Below, piece after piece: positions 16,058-24,582 of a stretch of 64,000 bases of DNA. The notes under the pieces were generated by a model. The model saw nothing but the letters and a program-made list of their open reading frames with translations. It made no database searches and was not told where the DNA came from. Origin of the DNA: Deltaproteobacteria bacterium UBA6601 (GTDB taxonomy: Bacteria; Myxococcota_A; UBA796; UBA9615); assembly GCA_002433485.1 (NCBI GenBank), contig DJIF01000150.1:1-64000 (forward strand), written 5' to 3'. The stretch's first letter is position 1, and each line of letters opens with the position of its first letter. Position numbers and translations under genes: made by a program.

Positions 16058-17443
16058 TCAGCTGGCCTGGCTGGTTGCCCGCTCCAGTGCCTTGCTCAAC
16101 TTTTCGATTGCTTCACCAACGTCGTTTTCGCTGAAGGTCAGGGTCGGGCGCAGCCGCAGGGTGCTGGCACCGCAGCTCAGCACGAACAGCCCTTCGTCCA
16201 TACATAGGCCCACGAGACGGTTGCGAGTCTCCGGGTCGGGCAGGTCAAGGGCCAGGAACAGGCCGCGTCCGCGGGTGTTGCTGATCAGATCGGAGAATCG
16301 GTCTTGGAGCCCCTCCAGGGCCTCCAAGAAGATAGCTCCCACCTGGGCCGCGTTGTCGACCAGCTTGTCTTCTTCAATAACCTCCAGTACTCGCTGGAAG
16401 CGCACGATGTCGACCAGGTTGCCACCAAAGGTCGAGTTGATCCGGCTGGGCTCCACGAACACGTTGCGCTCGACCTCGTTGAGGCGCTCTCCGGCGTACA
16501 TTCCGCAGACCTGAGTCTTCTTACCGAAGGACACCAGATCGGGCTTCACCCCCAGCCCCTGCCAGCACCAGAAGGTTCCGGTGGCACCGATTCCAGTCTG
16601 CACTTCATCAAAGATCAGCAGGGCCTCGCGTTGGTCGCAGATGTCTCTCAACTGAGCCAGGAATTCAGACCGGAAGTGGTGGTCTCCTCCCTCTCCTTGA
16701 ATGGGTTCCACGATGATCGCAGCGATCTCATGAGGTTGTTCGTCAAAAGCGCGTTGGATGGCAGCGATGGATTCGGCTTCTCGTCGCTGCACGTCGGCGA
16801 GACTGGCTTCGGTGAGCGGGAAGCTGAGGTAGGGAGGAATGACGCGCGGCCAGTCGAACTTGGGGAAGTAGAGCGTCTTGCGAGGGTCATGGGAGTCGGT
16901 AAGGCTCATGGTGTAGCCGGTCCGTCCATGGAAGCACTCGGCGAAGTGGAGGATCTTGCTGCCACCCTCGGCTCGCCCAGCAGCCAGATTTTTGCGGACC
17001 TTCCAATCAAAAGCTGCCTTAAGGGTGTTCTCCACCGCCAAACCGCCACCATCGATAAAGAACAGCCAGGGCATGTCGCTGGGAATGCCGACCCGGTAGA
17101 AGGTCTCGACCATGCTGGCCATCTCTACCGTGAAGGTGTCGGACAGGGCCGGCTTGTTGACTGCGATGCGGCCCAACTTGGCGACGAACGACGGTTCGCA
17201 GAGGCGTGGATGATTCCAACCTACCGGCAGGCTGGCAAAGGCCGAGTAGCAGTCCAGGATGTGCTCGCCTTTAAGAGTGACCAGGTGGCTGCCCTGTGAG
17301 CGCTCCAGATCCAGGAAGAATCCGAAGCGATCCATGGTCATGTGGCGGCTGAGCACCGAGATCGCCTGATCACGCGCAGCGATGCGGGCGCTTTGTCCAT
17401 TGCTGGAGGCAGAGGTGGTTCCGTCGGATGAAGCGTGAGCCAT
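16058..17443 (-). CDS. lat: L-lysine 6-aminotransferase (PLP class III)
   Basis: A 461-residue enzyme that moves the epsilon-amino group of lysine to 2-oxoglutarate, giving 2-aminoadipate 6-semialdehyde (which cyclises to piperideine-6-carboxylate). It closely follows the Mycobacterium tuberculosis Lat pattern as I recall it: DGGGLAVENTLKAAFDWK, FPKFDWPRV, VEPIQGEGGDHHFR, IFDEVQTGIG, the PLP lysine in FGKKTQVCGMYAG, NSTFGGNLVD and RGRGLFLALDLP. The GGALAVENxLKAAFDW element distinguishes this group from other class III aminotransferases. The ATG is preceded by GAGGAAATCACC, so I reject the longer open frame upstream. It starts 19 bp after lysS, in the same operon. Confidence 0.92.
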   Translation of the reverse strand: MAHASSDGTTSASSNGQSARIAARDQAISVLSRHMTMDRFGFFLDLERSQGSHLVTLKGEHILDCYSAFASLPVGWNHPRLCEPSFVAKLGRIAVNKPALSDTFTVEMASMVETFYRVGIPSDMPWLFFIDGGGLAVENTLKAAFDWKVRKNLAAGRAEGGSKILHFAECFHGRTGYTMSLTDSHDPRKTLYFPKFDWPRVIPPYLSFPLTEASLADVQRREAESIAAIQRAFDEQPHEIAAIIVEPIQGEGGDHHFRSEFLAQLRDICDQREALLIFDEVQTGIGATGTFWCWQGLGVKPDLVSFGKKTQVCGMYAGERLNEVERNVFVEPSRINSTFGGNLVDIVRFQRVLEVIEEDKLVDNAAQVGAIFLEALEGLQDRFSDLISNTRGRGLFLALDLPDPETRNRLVGLCMDEGLFVLSCGASTLRLRPTLTFSENDVGEAIEKLSKALERATSQAS

Positions 17444-17462
17444 GGTGATTTCCTCTCGCGGT

Positions 17463-19070
17463 TCAAGATTTTGCGCGGGAGGCGAGCTCCCGCAGGGTTT
17501 CAGCCGCCTGTTCCAGGCCCAGTGCCAGCATGAACGAGCCAAATCGTGGTCCGCGGTCTTGGCCAATAAGACCACGATAGATGGAGCGGAACAGCAGTTT
17601 TGGTTCGATCTGATGCCCCCGAGCGATGTCGAAGGCAAGACTCTGGATAGCGTCAGGTTGATGGTCCTGGCAAGCGCTAAGTGCTTGGGCAAGATCGCGG
17701 AAGGCCGCCGCTTGCTCGGGGGGCGGTGCTTCTTTAGTGCGGCCCTCGGCCACCCAGTCTCGATCGTAGGCGATTGCACCACGGACCAACTCGGCGACCA
17801 CTTCGCGGTGATCCTGGTCGGCAGCTCGCTGGTCGTAGCGGAGCAGGTAGCCTTCGACTAGCTCAGGGTCATCTTTGCCCATGCACACAACCAGGTTGCG
17901 AACCAAAGAATAGTTGATGGCCGCCTGCCAGCGGGGGCGCTGCTGCAGGGAATCGAAGTACAGCGCTGATGGGTTCCACAGGTTGGCGTGCTGTTGCTCC
18001 GGGCTCAACGTGGTGCCCGGCTCGGCCCAATGCCAGTCGCTCAGTTGTTTGAGGTACTGGTCGGTGAACTGTGGGATCACGTCATAGTGCAGCCGCTTGG
18101 CCTTACGTGGGTTCTGATAGAGGAAGGCCAGCAGGGATTCCACTGGCGCGTAGCTCTGCCAGCGGTCCACCGAGATCCCCTTGCCGATGGACTTGGAGAT
18201 TTTACGCCCCTCTTCGTCGAGGAACATCTCGTAGAACAGTCCTGATGGCTTGCGGCCGCCCAGTAGCCGAACGATCCGTCCGGAAACCTGGGCGGATTCG
18301 ATGAGGTCTTTGCCGTACATCTCGTAGTCGACGCCGAAGGTGAACCAGCGCAGCGCCCAGTCGACTTTCCAGCCGACCTTGGCGTGGCCGTCGAGGACGC
18401 TGGACTCGCCCTGCGCCCCGCAGCCCGGCAGCTCTCCGCTGCGCGCTCCATCGCAGCAGAAGGAGACTGTGCCGCGATCGGCGTGGTATCCGGTGACGCT
18501 GGTGCTCAGATTACGACCGCAGGACGGGCAGACCACCATGAAGGGGGACCAGCCCTCTCGACTGGCCGGGCGGAGTGTCGGGAGGATGATGTCGAGGACC
18601 CCATCGACGCGCTCCAGCAACAGCTGCATGCCCTCGTTGAACTGTCCGGAGCGGTAGCAGTCGGTGGAGGAGCGGAAGCTGTAGTCAAAGTCAAAGGAGT
18701 CCAGGAACTCGCACAGTCGGCGGTTCATATGGGCCGAAAAGGAAGGGTCCGTGCCGAAGGGGTCGGGGATTGAGGAGAGAGGTTTGCCCAGGTGGGGCTC
18801 GATAGCCTCTCGGTTCGGAACGTTGAGAGGGACCTTGCGCAGGCCGTCCATGTCATCGGAGAAGGCAATGAGCCGAGTCGGACGATTGGAGAGGCTGGCA
18901 AAGGCGCGGCGGATGAAGGTGGTTCGAGCGACCTCGGCAAAGGTGCCGATGTGGGGCAGCCCAGAGGGACCAAAGCCGGTCTGGAACAGGACCTCGCTGT
19001 CGCCGCTGGACAGGTTCTCCAGCAAGGCTGACGCCTCTTTGAGCGGCCAGGGTTGGTTGTTGTTGGACAC
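17463..19070 (-). CDS. lysS: Class I lysyl-tRNA synthetase
   Basis: A 535-residue class I LysRS (LysK type). It charges tRNA-Lys through a Rossmann fold with HIGH-like (SGLPHIGTFAEV, ~35) and KMSKS-like (KISKSIGKG, ~290) motifs. A zinc-finger-like cysteine set is visible (CPSCG, CC..., GCG), as is the GVDYEMYGKDL segment that corresponds to the family's RWxxxGVDFEPxGKDH. Class I LysRS is common in archaea, alphaproteobacteria and spirochaetes and is absent from bacteria that use only the class II enzyme. The start is GTG with GAGG seven bases upstream. It is followed at 19 bp by lat, an unusual pairing of lysine charging with lysine catabolism. Confidence 0.92.
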   Translation of the reverse strand: MSNNNQPWPLKEASALLENLSSGDSEVLFQTGFGPSGLPHIGTFAEVARTTFIRRAFASLSNRPTRLIAFSDDMDGLRKVPLNVPNREAIEPHLGKPLSSIPDPFGTDPSFSAHMNRRLCEFLDSFDFDYSFRSSTDCYRSGQFNEGMQLLLERVDGVLDIILPTLRPASREGWSPFMVVCPSCGRNLSTSVTGYHADRGTVSFCCDGARSGELPGCGAQGESSVLDGHAKVGWKVDWALRWFTFGVDYEMYGKDLIESAQVSGRIVRLLGGRKPSGLFYEMFLDEEGRKISKSIGKGISVDRWQSYAPVESLLAFLYQNPRKAKRLHYDVIPQFTDQYLKQLSDWHWAEPGTTLSPEQQHANLWNPSALYFDSLQQRPRWQAAINYSLVRNLVVCMGKDDPELVEGYLLRYDQRAADQDHREVVAELVRGAIAYDRDWVAEGRTKEAPPPEQAAAFRDLAQALSACQDHQPDAIQSLAFDIARGHQIEPKLLFRSIYRGLIGQDRGPRFGSFMLALGLEQAAETLRELASRAKS

Positions 19071-19146
19071 GGTCTACCTCGCCTCCGCGCATTGAGGTTG
19101 GGTGGCGGACCCTATCAGGACTGCTCAGCCCTTGGTAGTAGGGTTT

Positions 19147-19174
19147 TTAACCTGTGCGTCTGCTCGGCTAGGAT
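19147..19174 (+). promoter_or_regulatory. Possible promoter of the class IV aminotransferase operon
   Basis: TTAACC and TAGGAT are separated by 16 bp and lie 36 bp upstream of the ATG, in the 139-bp spacer between divergent lysS and the aminotransferase. Agreement with the housekeeping consensus is partial. A 6-bp inverted repeat (ACCCTA at 19109, TAGGGT at 19139, then a T-run) sits just upstream. Confidence 0.3.
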
Positions 19175-19209
19175 CCCGCGGTATAGGCACCGGACTTTGG
19201 AGAACGGGC

Positions 19210-20115
19210 ATGGCTACAGCACGCGGGTTTGCCTTTGTCGATGGGGTTTTCTCGTCGCTCGCCGAGGCGCGGGTGCCGATCACCGATCGCGGCTTTCTGT
19301 TTGCCGACTCGGTGTTTGAGACGGTGCGGACCTATCAGCGCAAGCCCTTTTTGCTTGGCGATCATCTCGACCGCTTGCGTCGCTCTGCCGATACCCTTCA
19401 GATCCCGGTGCCCTGGAGTGATCAGCACTTTGGCGAGGTGGTCGCCGGCTTGCTCTCCAGGGGCGCGCAGCAGGCTGAAGCGGTGCTACGAATCATGGTG
19501 ACCAGGGGTGATGGCGGCCATGGTCTGGCCTTTCCGGAGCCTCAGCGCTCGCGGTTGGTGGTCTTCTCTCGGCCCCTCCCGGCTCTCGACTCGGTTCTTT
19601 ATCGGGAGGGGGTCAAGGTCGTTCTACCGGAAGCCGCTCGCCACAAGGGTCAGGCGGTACCGGCAGATGTGAAGTCCGGCTCTTACCTTGCCGCGGTGCT
19701 GGCGCTTGCCGAAGCCCGCCTTAGTGGTGGTTTCGAGGCCCTCCTGAGGGCTTCTGACGGGGCGGTCAGTGAAGCTACCACCAGCAATGTTTTTGTAGTT
19801 CGTGACGGCGTGCTCATGACCCCGGGGCTGAGCGACCACATCCTGCCGGGCATCACCCGGGCGCTGGTGCTCAGCATTGCCCGCTCTCGAGACCTGAAGA
19901 TAGTCGAGGAGCCCATTTATGAGAGCAGTTTGCTAAGCGCCGATGAGGTGTTTCTTACTTCCTCTATAAAGGAAGTGTTGCCGGTTAACTCAGTGGGGGA
20001 CAAGGCGGTCGGCTCTGATTGCCCGGGGCCGATCACTGTGATTTTGATGGATGCGTTCGCCGCCCAGGTCGAGGTGCTGAGTCGGCGGGGAGTGGCCCGG
20101 TTGAGCGAGCTGTGA
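19210..20115 (+). CDS. Class IV PLP aminotransferase (branched-chain/D-amino acid/ADC lyase type)
   Basis: A 301-residue fold-type IV PLP enzyme: FAFVDGVFSS near the N-terminus, ITDRGFLFADSVFETVRTYQRKPF, HLDRLRRSADTL, the PLP lysine in ADVKSGSYLAAVLALAEA, then GAVSEATTSNVFVV and LPGITRALVL. Members are branched-chain aminotransferases, D-alanine aminotransferases or aminodeoxychorismate lyases, and motifs alone do not settle which. The ATG is preceded by TTGGAGAACGGGC. An open frame continues 36 codons upstream, but that part does not resemble the family. The stop overlaps the GTG of the membrane-protein gene. Confidence 0.85.
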   Translation: MATARGFAFVDGVFSSLAEARVPITDRGFLFADSVFETVRTYQRKPFLLGDHLDRLRRSADTLQIPVPWSDQHFGEVVAGLLSRGAQQAEAVLRIMVTRGDGGHGLAFPEPQRSRLVVFSRPLPALDSVLYREGVKVVLPEAARHKGQAVPADVKSGSYLAAVLALAEARLSGGFEALLRASDGAVSEATTSNVFVVRDGVLMTPGLSDHILPGITRALVLSIARSRDLKIVEEPIYESSLLSADEVFLTSSIKEVLPVNSVGDKAVGSDCPGPITVILMDAFAAQVEVLSRRGVARLSEL

Positions 20116-22214
20116 GCACCGTTGTCGCTGGCTGGCCCTGGTGGCTGGGGCTTGCTTTGGCCGTCACCGCCGCCGCGGTCACCAGCTCGGGCTCAATGGG
20201 CGCAGCCCCCAGCACTATCGGCCTTTTGGGCCTGGCGCTTGCACTGCTGCTGGTCTGGTGTAGTGCGACCCTGCTGGATCGGTGGGGTCGAGGGCCGTCG
20301 CGGATCTTGTTGGCCGCATTAGCGCTGGTCAGCCTCGCAGTCGTCGCGGGGCAGGCTTTTCTGGAGCCTGGTCTGCCCCGTGGGCACGACATCAGCTACC
20401 ACCTGTGGGCGCTCTGGAGTACCTGGCGTTGCGTGCTGGATGGCGATCTGCTGCCGCGATGGAACCCCTACCTGGGTCTGGGTATGCCCTTGCTGTCCTT
20501 TTATTCTCCTCTCTCATACCTGGCTGCCTGGCCAGCCCAGTTACTGGGCGCTTCACCGGCGCAGGCGATCGCCTGGCTGATGTTCGCCGGACAGCTGCTC
20601 ACGGCCATCACGACACTGGCAGCTTTGCGCTGGCTTGGTGCTTCGTACAGCGGGGCCATGCTGGGGGTGGTGGTGGCGATGCTCGCGCCCTACCATCTCC
20701 TTAATCAGAACCTCAGGGTGGCCCTTGCAGAGACTCTGGCCATGTCGCTGTTGCCGCTGCTGTTTGCAGCCAGTTGGCAGTTGGGCCGGCGTGGTCGCCG
20801 TTCTGCAAGGTGGCTGTTGGGACTCACTGGCTCAGCCTTACTGTTGACCCATGTCCTGACCGCGTTTATGGCCCTGTTGCTCTGTGCTGGCTTGTTTGTA
20901 CTGGGTGTTCGGGCCGCGCGAGTGGATCGGATCGGTCGGACGCAGCGGCTGGTCGCATTATCGCTTTGTGCGGTCTTCAGTCTGGGCGCCACCGCATTTT
21001 GGTGGCTACCGGTTATCGCGGAGGTCGATCACACCTCAGTCGATCGCCTGTCCAGGCCGGGACGGGCAATTTCCCCTTTTGCCGTCACCGTGCGGGAACC
21101 CGTGACCCGCCGCGCCTGGGAGCGCTATGGGATTCGTCACAAGCTGAGCGAGGTCGCGGAGCCTGGCCTTGTTATGCCGCTCTACTTTGGCTGTGGCCTG
21201 CTCGGGCTGGTAGTGCTTGCCGCGCTGGCTCCTCCTGCTCTGCGTCGGTCGGCCCTGCCGCAGCTTCAAGCCAGCCCCTCTCCGCGAGCTTTTGCCGTTC
21301 TTGCGTTGTTGGCGCTGGCCCTTGCAGTTTGGCCGGTAGCCCGCTTGCTCGACGGCCTGCCGTTGCTTGGGCGGATCATGTTTCCCTGGCGCCTGTATGG
21401 GCCAGCAAGTCTTTGTTCTGCGCTCGCCATTGGTCTCGCTTTTGACCGTTACTTTTCATCTGCTCCCAATCGTAGTCGGGTGCTTGCCCTCGGGGTTAGC
21501 CTGTTGGTGCTGGGCTGGGACAGCGCCCCTTTCCTTGGGGCACCAGCTCGCTTGCCCGCTTTGTCTGAGGATGGGGTGCATCAGCTCTACAGGGGGCAGG
21601 CCATCAAGCTTGACCTGCCCCGCGGGTCTTTCTTGCGGGTGGAGAGGCTGCAATTGCCTCCTGTTGACTACGGCTTTCGAATCGCTAAGTCCTACCGGGT
21701 CTTTCCCGAGTACATGGCGCCGCCACTTAGGGAGCGCTACGGGAAGCTTAGCAAGCCGCCAAGTGTAGCTACCTCGCAGTCCTACCACGCCAGCTTTCGG
21801 GTCCGTCGAGGTGGGGCCGCCTTGCAGCAGCTTGAGCCTAAGCCTCTGGTGTCATTGCGGCTAGGGAGAGGGGGCTACCGCGGTCTGCCTGAGGCGCGCT
21901 GGGAGTTGAGCCCCGAGCGCCTTGAGTTAACTCTCCCGCCCCAGTCTCAGGCCGGCAATATACGGGTTGCGATGGCCTGGTTTCCAGGCTGGATGAGCCG
22001 GGTTGATGGGGGGCCCTGGCGCCGAGCGCTGCGATCTCGCTCCCTGCTTGCAGCCTCGATTCCCGCCGGCGCAGAGCACCTCGAGTTTCGCTATTTTGCG
22101 CTGCGCCCTTGGTACAGAGCTGTGGCTATGGGGCTCTCGGTCCTGACCTTCAGCTTTCTGCTGTTCTTGTTGTTGCGAGAGGCTTGGCGCTGGAGGATCA
22201 GGTCGGCGCTTTGA
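20112..22214 (+). CDS. GT-C/YfhO-like multi-pass membrane protein
   Basis: A 700-residue integral membrane protein with roughly 10-12 transmembrane helices, then an outside beta-rich C-terminal domain and a final membrane helix. After the second helix it has GHDISYHLWALWSTWRCVLDGDLLPRWNPYLGLGMPLLSFYSPLSY, the first-loop pattern (acidic residue after TM, then G.LP.WNP...G.P) of YfhO and of the 6-pyruvoyl-tetrahydropterin-synthase-related membrane family. Such proteins are thought to be lipid-linked-sugar glycosyltransferases or envelope biogenesis factors. GTG start overlaps the upstream stop. Its last 17 bases overlap the convergent DUF362 gene. Confidence 0.75.
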   Translation: MSTVVAGWPWWLGLALAVTAAAVTSSGSMGAAPSTIGLLGLALALLLVWCSATLLDRWGRGPSRILLAALALVSLAVVAGQAFLEPGLPRGHDISYHLWALWSTWRCVLDGDLLPRWNPYLGLGMPLLSFYSPLSYLAAWPAQLLGASPAQAIAWLMFAGQLLTAITTLAALRWLGASYSGAMLGVVVAMLAPYHLLNQNLRVALAETLAMSLLPLLFAASWQLGRRGRRSARWLLGLTGSALLLTHVLTAFMALLLCAGLFVLGVRAARVDRIGRTQRLVALSLCAVFSLGATAFWWLPVIAEVDHTSVDRLSRPGRAISPFAVTVREPVTRRAWERYGIRHKLSEVAEPGLVMPLYFGCGLLGLVVLAALAPPALRRSALPQLQASPSPRAFAVLALLALALAVWPVARLLDGLPLLGRIMFPWRLYGPASLCSALAIGLAFDRYFSSAPNRSRVLALGVSLLVLGWDSAPFLGAPARLPALSEDGVHQLYRGQAIKLDLPRGSFLRVERLQLPPVDYGFRIAKSYRVFPEYMAPPLRERYGKLSKPPSVATSQSYHASFRVRRGGAALQQLEPKPLVSLRLGRGGYRGLPEARWELSPERLELTLPPQSQAGNIRVAMAWFPGWMSRVDGGPWRRALRSRSLLAASIPAGAEHLEFRYFALRPWYRAVAMGLSVLTFSFLLFLLLREAWRWRIRSAL

Positions 22215-23340
22215 GACGCTTGTCCCAGGGCACGAAGCGATTGGCCTCATAGGTGTCGAACAGCGCACCCCAGGGGCTGGTTCTTCGCCACTCGTCGAGG
22301 ACCTGGCGTCCACCGCCGAGCGGGAACCAGATGTAGTCGTGGTAGACAAAGCTGCCGAAGATAAAGGCGTAGACCAGGGGGGTCTGGAAGGCAAGCTTGT
22401 GGAGCGCTTTGAGCGGTCCGAACCAGAGCAGGTCCCCCACCTTGCTGGCCATGTTGTCGCCCACTGAGAAGCCCCAGTTGGTCTGACGAACATCGACACC
22501 CTCTTCGACGATATCGATTTCTTCGATGCGTCCGACTCCCAGACCTCGCTCGTGGGCGAGCCGAATGTAGTCGAGGCTCATCGGGTCAAAGCCCATCAGG
22601 TGGCTGGACACGGCGTCAATGGCCACTGAGTCACCGCCGGCCAACAGCAGGTCCTTCTGTACCGGCACCATGGTTCTGGGGCCCGGCCCGTTGCCGGCGG
22701 TGGTGCCATCGGTGACGGTGAAGATTCCGCTGTGGATCTCCTGTTGGATGGCGAGCAGATCGACCAGAGTTTCGTGGATGGTTGGATGACAGTAGTGTCG
22801 GTTGCTTGGCAACAGACCGCCGAAGGCGTTCTTCATCGAGCCGGTGGTCGTGGTGTAGATGTGACACTTCACTGTGGGCAGGTGGACGACGTTCTTGCCA
22901 GCGAAGTAGTTCGGGATGCGAATGCCCTGCGGGTAGACCTTATCGAGGGTGATCATCTGGGCCTGGGGTCGGTAGACCTCAAACTGCATATCGCGCGGCT
23001 CGAAGTTGTAGCGAATCGGCACCTGGTAGCGGTAGAGAACCGGCAGGTAGTTGTTAAGCCTTTCACCCTTGTAGGCGTCGGTAACGACGGTCTTATTCTG
23101 CACGCAGACCAGATCTTCATAGCCTCCGGCGCGGAGCCCGAGGATGGTTCCCTCCAGCTGCCAGGGGGTGGTGTTGGCTGCGGGGTAGTTGAGGTGCCAG
23201 GAGATGTTGTCTTTGATCATGGTCTTGGCGTCGGGGTCCAGGTAGTCCTGGAAGTCCGCCATCTTCATGACTTTCTGAACATCTTCGACGACCGAGTCCG
23301 GCCGGGTCTTGAGAACTGCAACTTTGGCGCGTCGAGTCAT
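22198..23340 (-). CDS. DUF362-family protein
   Basis: A protein of about 380 residues that fits the DUF362 pattern: KVAVLKTRPDSVVEDVQKVM at the start, NISWHLNYPAANTTPWQLEGTI, VHLPTVKCHIYTTTTGSMKNAFGG, and DLLLAGGDSVAIDAVSSHLMGFDP. DUF362 proteins often carry Fe-S clusters, but no ferredoxin-type cysteine cluster is visible here (only scattered Cys, including VKCH and HYCH). The biochemical role is unknown. The start is uncertain: MTRRAKVAVL is used, but ATG at 23352 or 23376 and GTG at 23388 are in frame. The longer ones would overlap the divergent muramidase gene's start. Confidence 0.7.
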   Translation of the reverse strand: MTRRAKVAVLKTRPDSVVEDVQKVMKMADFQDYLDPDAKTMIKDNISWHLNYPAANTTPWQLEGTILGLRAGGYEDLVCVQNKTVVTDAYKGERLNNYLPVLYRYQVPIRYNFEPRDMQFEVYRPQAQMITLDKVYPQGIRIPNYFAGKNVVHLPTVKCHIYTTTTGSMKNAFGGLLPSNRHYCHPTIHETLVDLLAIQQEIHSGIFTVTDGTTAGNGPGPRTMVPVQKDLLLAGGDSVAIDAVSSHLMGFDPMSLDYIRLAHERGLGVGRIEEIDIVEEGVDVRQTNWGFSVGDNMASKVGDLLWFGPLKALHKLAFQTPLVYAFIFGSFVYHDYIWFPLGGGRQVLDEWRRTSPWGALFDTYEANRFVPWDKRLKAPT

Positions 23341-23374
23341 GCGGCGCACCATAGCAGCCTGTATTCTCTCCGCC

Positions 23375-24574
23375 ATGTCTTCAGCCACAGTACGTCTCGG
23401 CCTCGATCGACTTCTCTCTGAGCAGCTTCATCTGCTGCGTGGTAAGCGGGTTGGTCTCGTTTGCAATGCCTCAACGGTCAGCTCTGCTCTCGAGCATGCG
23501 GCCGACTGCTTCGCCGAGCATCCGGACTTTGAGCTGGTGAGGCTGTTTGGTCCGGAGCATGGGCTGCGCGGCGATGCTCAGGACATGATCGCCGTGGAGC
23601 AGGTACCGCGGGATCCCTGGACCGGTGTGGAGCTTCACTCTCTTTACGGGACCAGCGAAGCCTCCCTGCGCCCCGATCCGCAGCTGATGGCGGACCTCGA
23701 CGTGGTCGTTTTTGATATTCAGGATGTTGGCGCGCGCTATTACACCTATGTGTACACCATGGCCTTCTGCATGGAGGCTGCGGGCAAGGTGGGGGTTCCG
23801 GTAGTCGTCTGTGATCGCCCCAACCCCATTGGGGGGCTGGCAGTTGAGGGCAATACGGTCCATGAGGGTTTTGTCTCCTTTGTGGGTCAGTTCCCCATCG
23901 CCAATCGGCATGGCATGACGGCTGGAGAGCTGGCTCATCTGTTCCGTGATGAGTGTGGTGTGGCCTGCGATCTGACGGTCGTTCAGTTGCAGGGCTGGGA
24001 GCGGGGCATGCACTACCAGGACTGTGGCCTGCCTTGGGTTCAGCCTTCGCCGAACATGCCCACTCCAGACACCGCCCTGGTGTATCCGGGTATGTGCTTC
24101 TTCGAGGGCACCCTGCTTAGCGAGGGTCGTGGGGCTACGCGTCCCTTTGAGGTGGTTGGGGCACCCTATATTGATGGCAAGCGTTGGGCCGCTGACGCCG
24201 CGGCGCGCTTAGATGCTGCTGGTGCAGGCGGCGTTTCCTTTCGTCCGCTGGTCTTTCAGCCCACCTTCCACAAGCACGGTGGTCTCGCCTGTGGTGGGGT
24301 GCAGTTGCATGTGTTGGACCGACAGTGCTTTGAGCCGGTGCTCAGTGCCGTCGCTTTGTTACAGGCCGCCTGGTCGCTATGGCCGGATGAGGTGCGCTGG
24401 CGCACCGAGGTTTATGAGTTTGTTGAGGACCCTATCGCAATCGATCTACTGGGCGGGAGCGCAGCCTTGCGTCATGAGATCGAGCAGGAAACGCCCCTGA
24501 GTCGGGTGCGGGAGCGCTGGCAGGACGAAGTGCAGACCTTTATCGCCCAACGCAAGCGCCATCTGTTGTACTGA
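23375..24574 (+). CDS. NamZ-family exo-beta-N-acetylmuramidase (DUF1343)
   Basis: A 399-residue DUF1343 protein. The family includes NamZ, which removes terminal beta-MurNAc from peptidoglycan fragments. Diagnostic stretches are [150 protein letters not shown] and [16 protein letters not shown]. No signal peptide is evident, which fits cytosolic recycling. The ATG chosen starts the family homology. An upstream open frame would overlap the divergent DUF362 gene. Confidence 0.9.
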   Translation: MSSATVRLGLDRLLSEQLHLLRGKRVGLVCNASTVSSALEHAADCFAEHPDFELVRLFGPEHGLRGDAQDMIAVEQVPRDPWTGVELHSLYGTSEASLRPDPQLMADLDVVVFDIQDVGARYYTYVYTMAFCMEAAGKVGVPVVVCDRPNPIGGLAVEGNTVHEGFVSFVGQFPIANRHGMTAGELAHLFRDECGVACDLTVVQLQGWERGMHYQDCGLPWVQPSPNMPTPDTALVYPGMCFFEGTLLSEGRGATRPFEVVGAPYIDGKRWAADAAARLDAAGAGGVSFRPLVFQPTFHKHGGLACGGVQLHVLDRQCFEPVLSAVALLQAAWSLWPDEVRWRTEVYEFVEDPIAIDLLGGSAALRHEIEQETPLSRVRERWQDEVQTFIAQRKRHLLY

Positions 24575-24582
24575 GGGACCGC

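Noticed and set aside
16304..17299. 331-codon plus-strand frame opposite lat
   Set aside because: lat has an unmistakable family match on the other strand.
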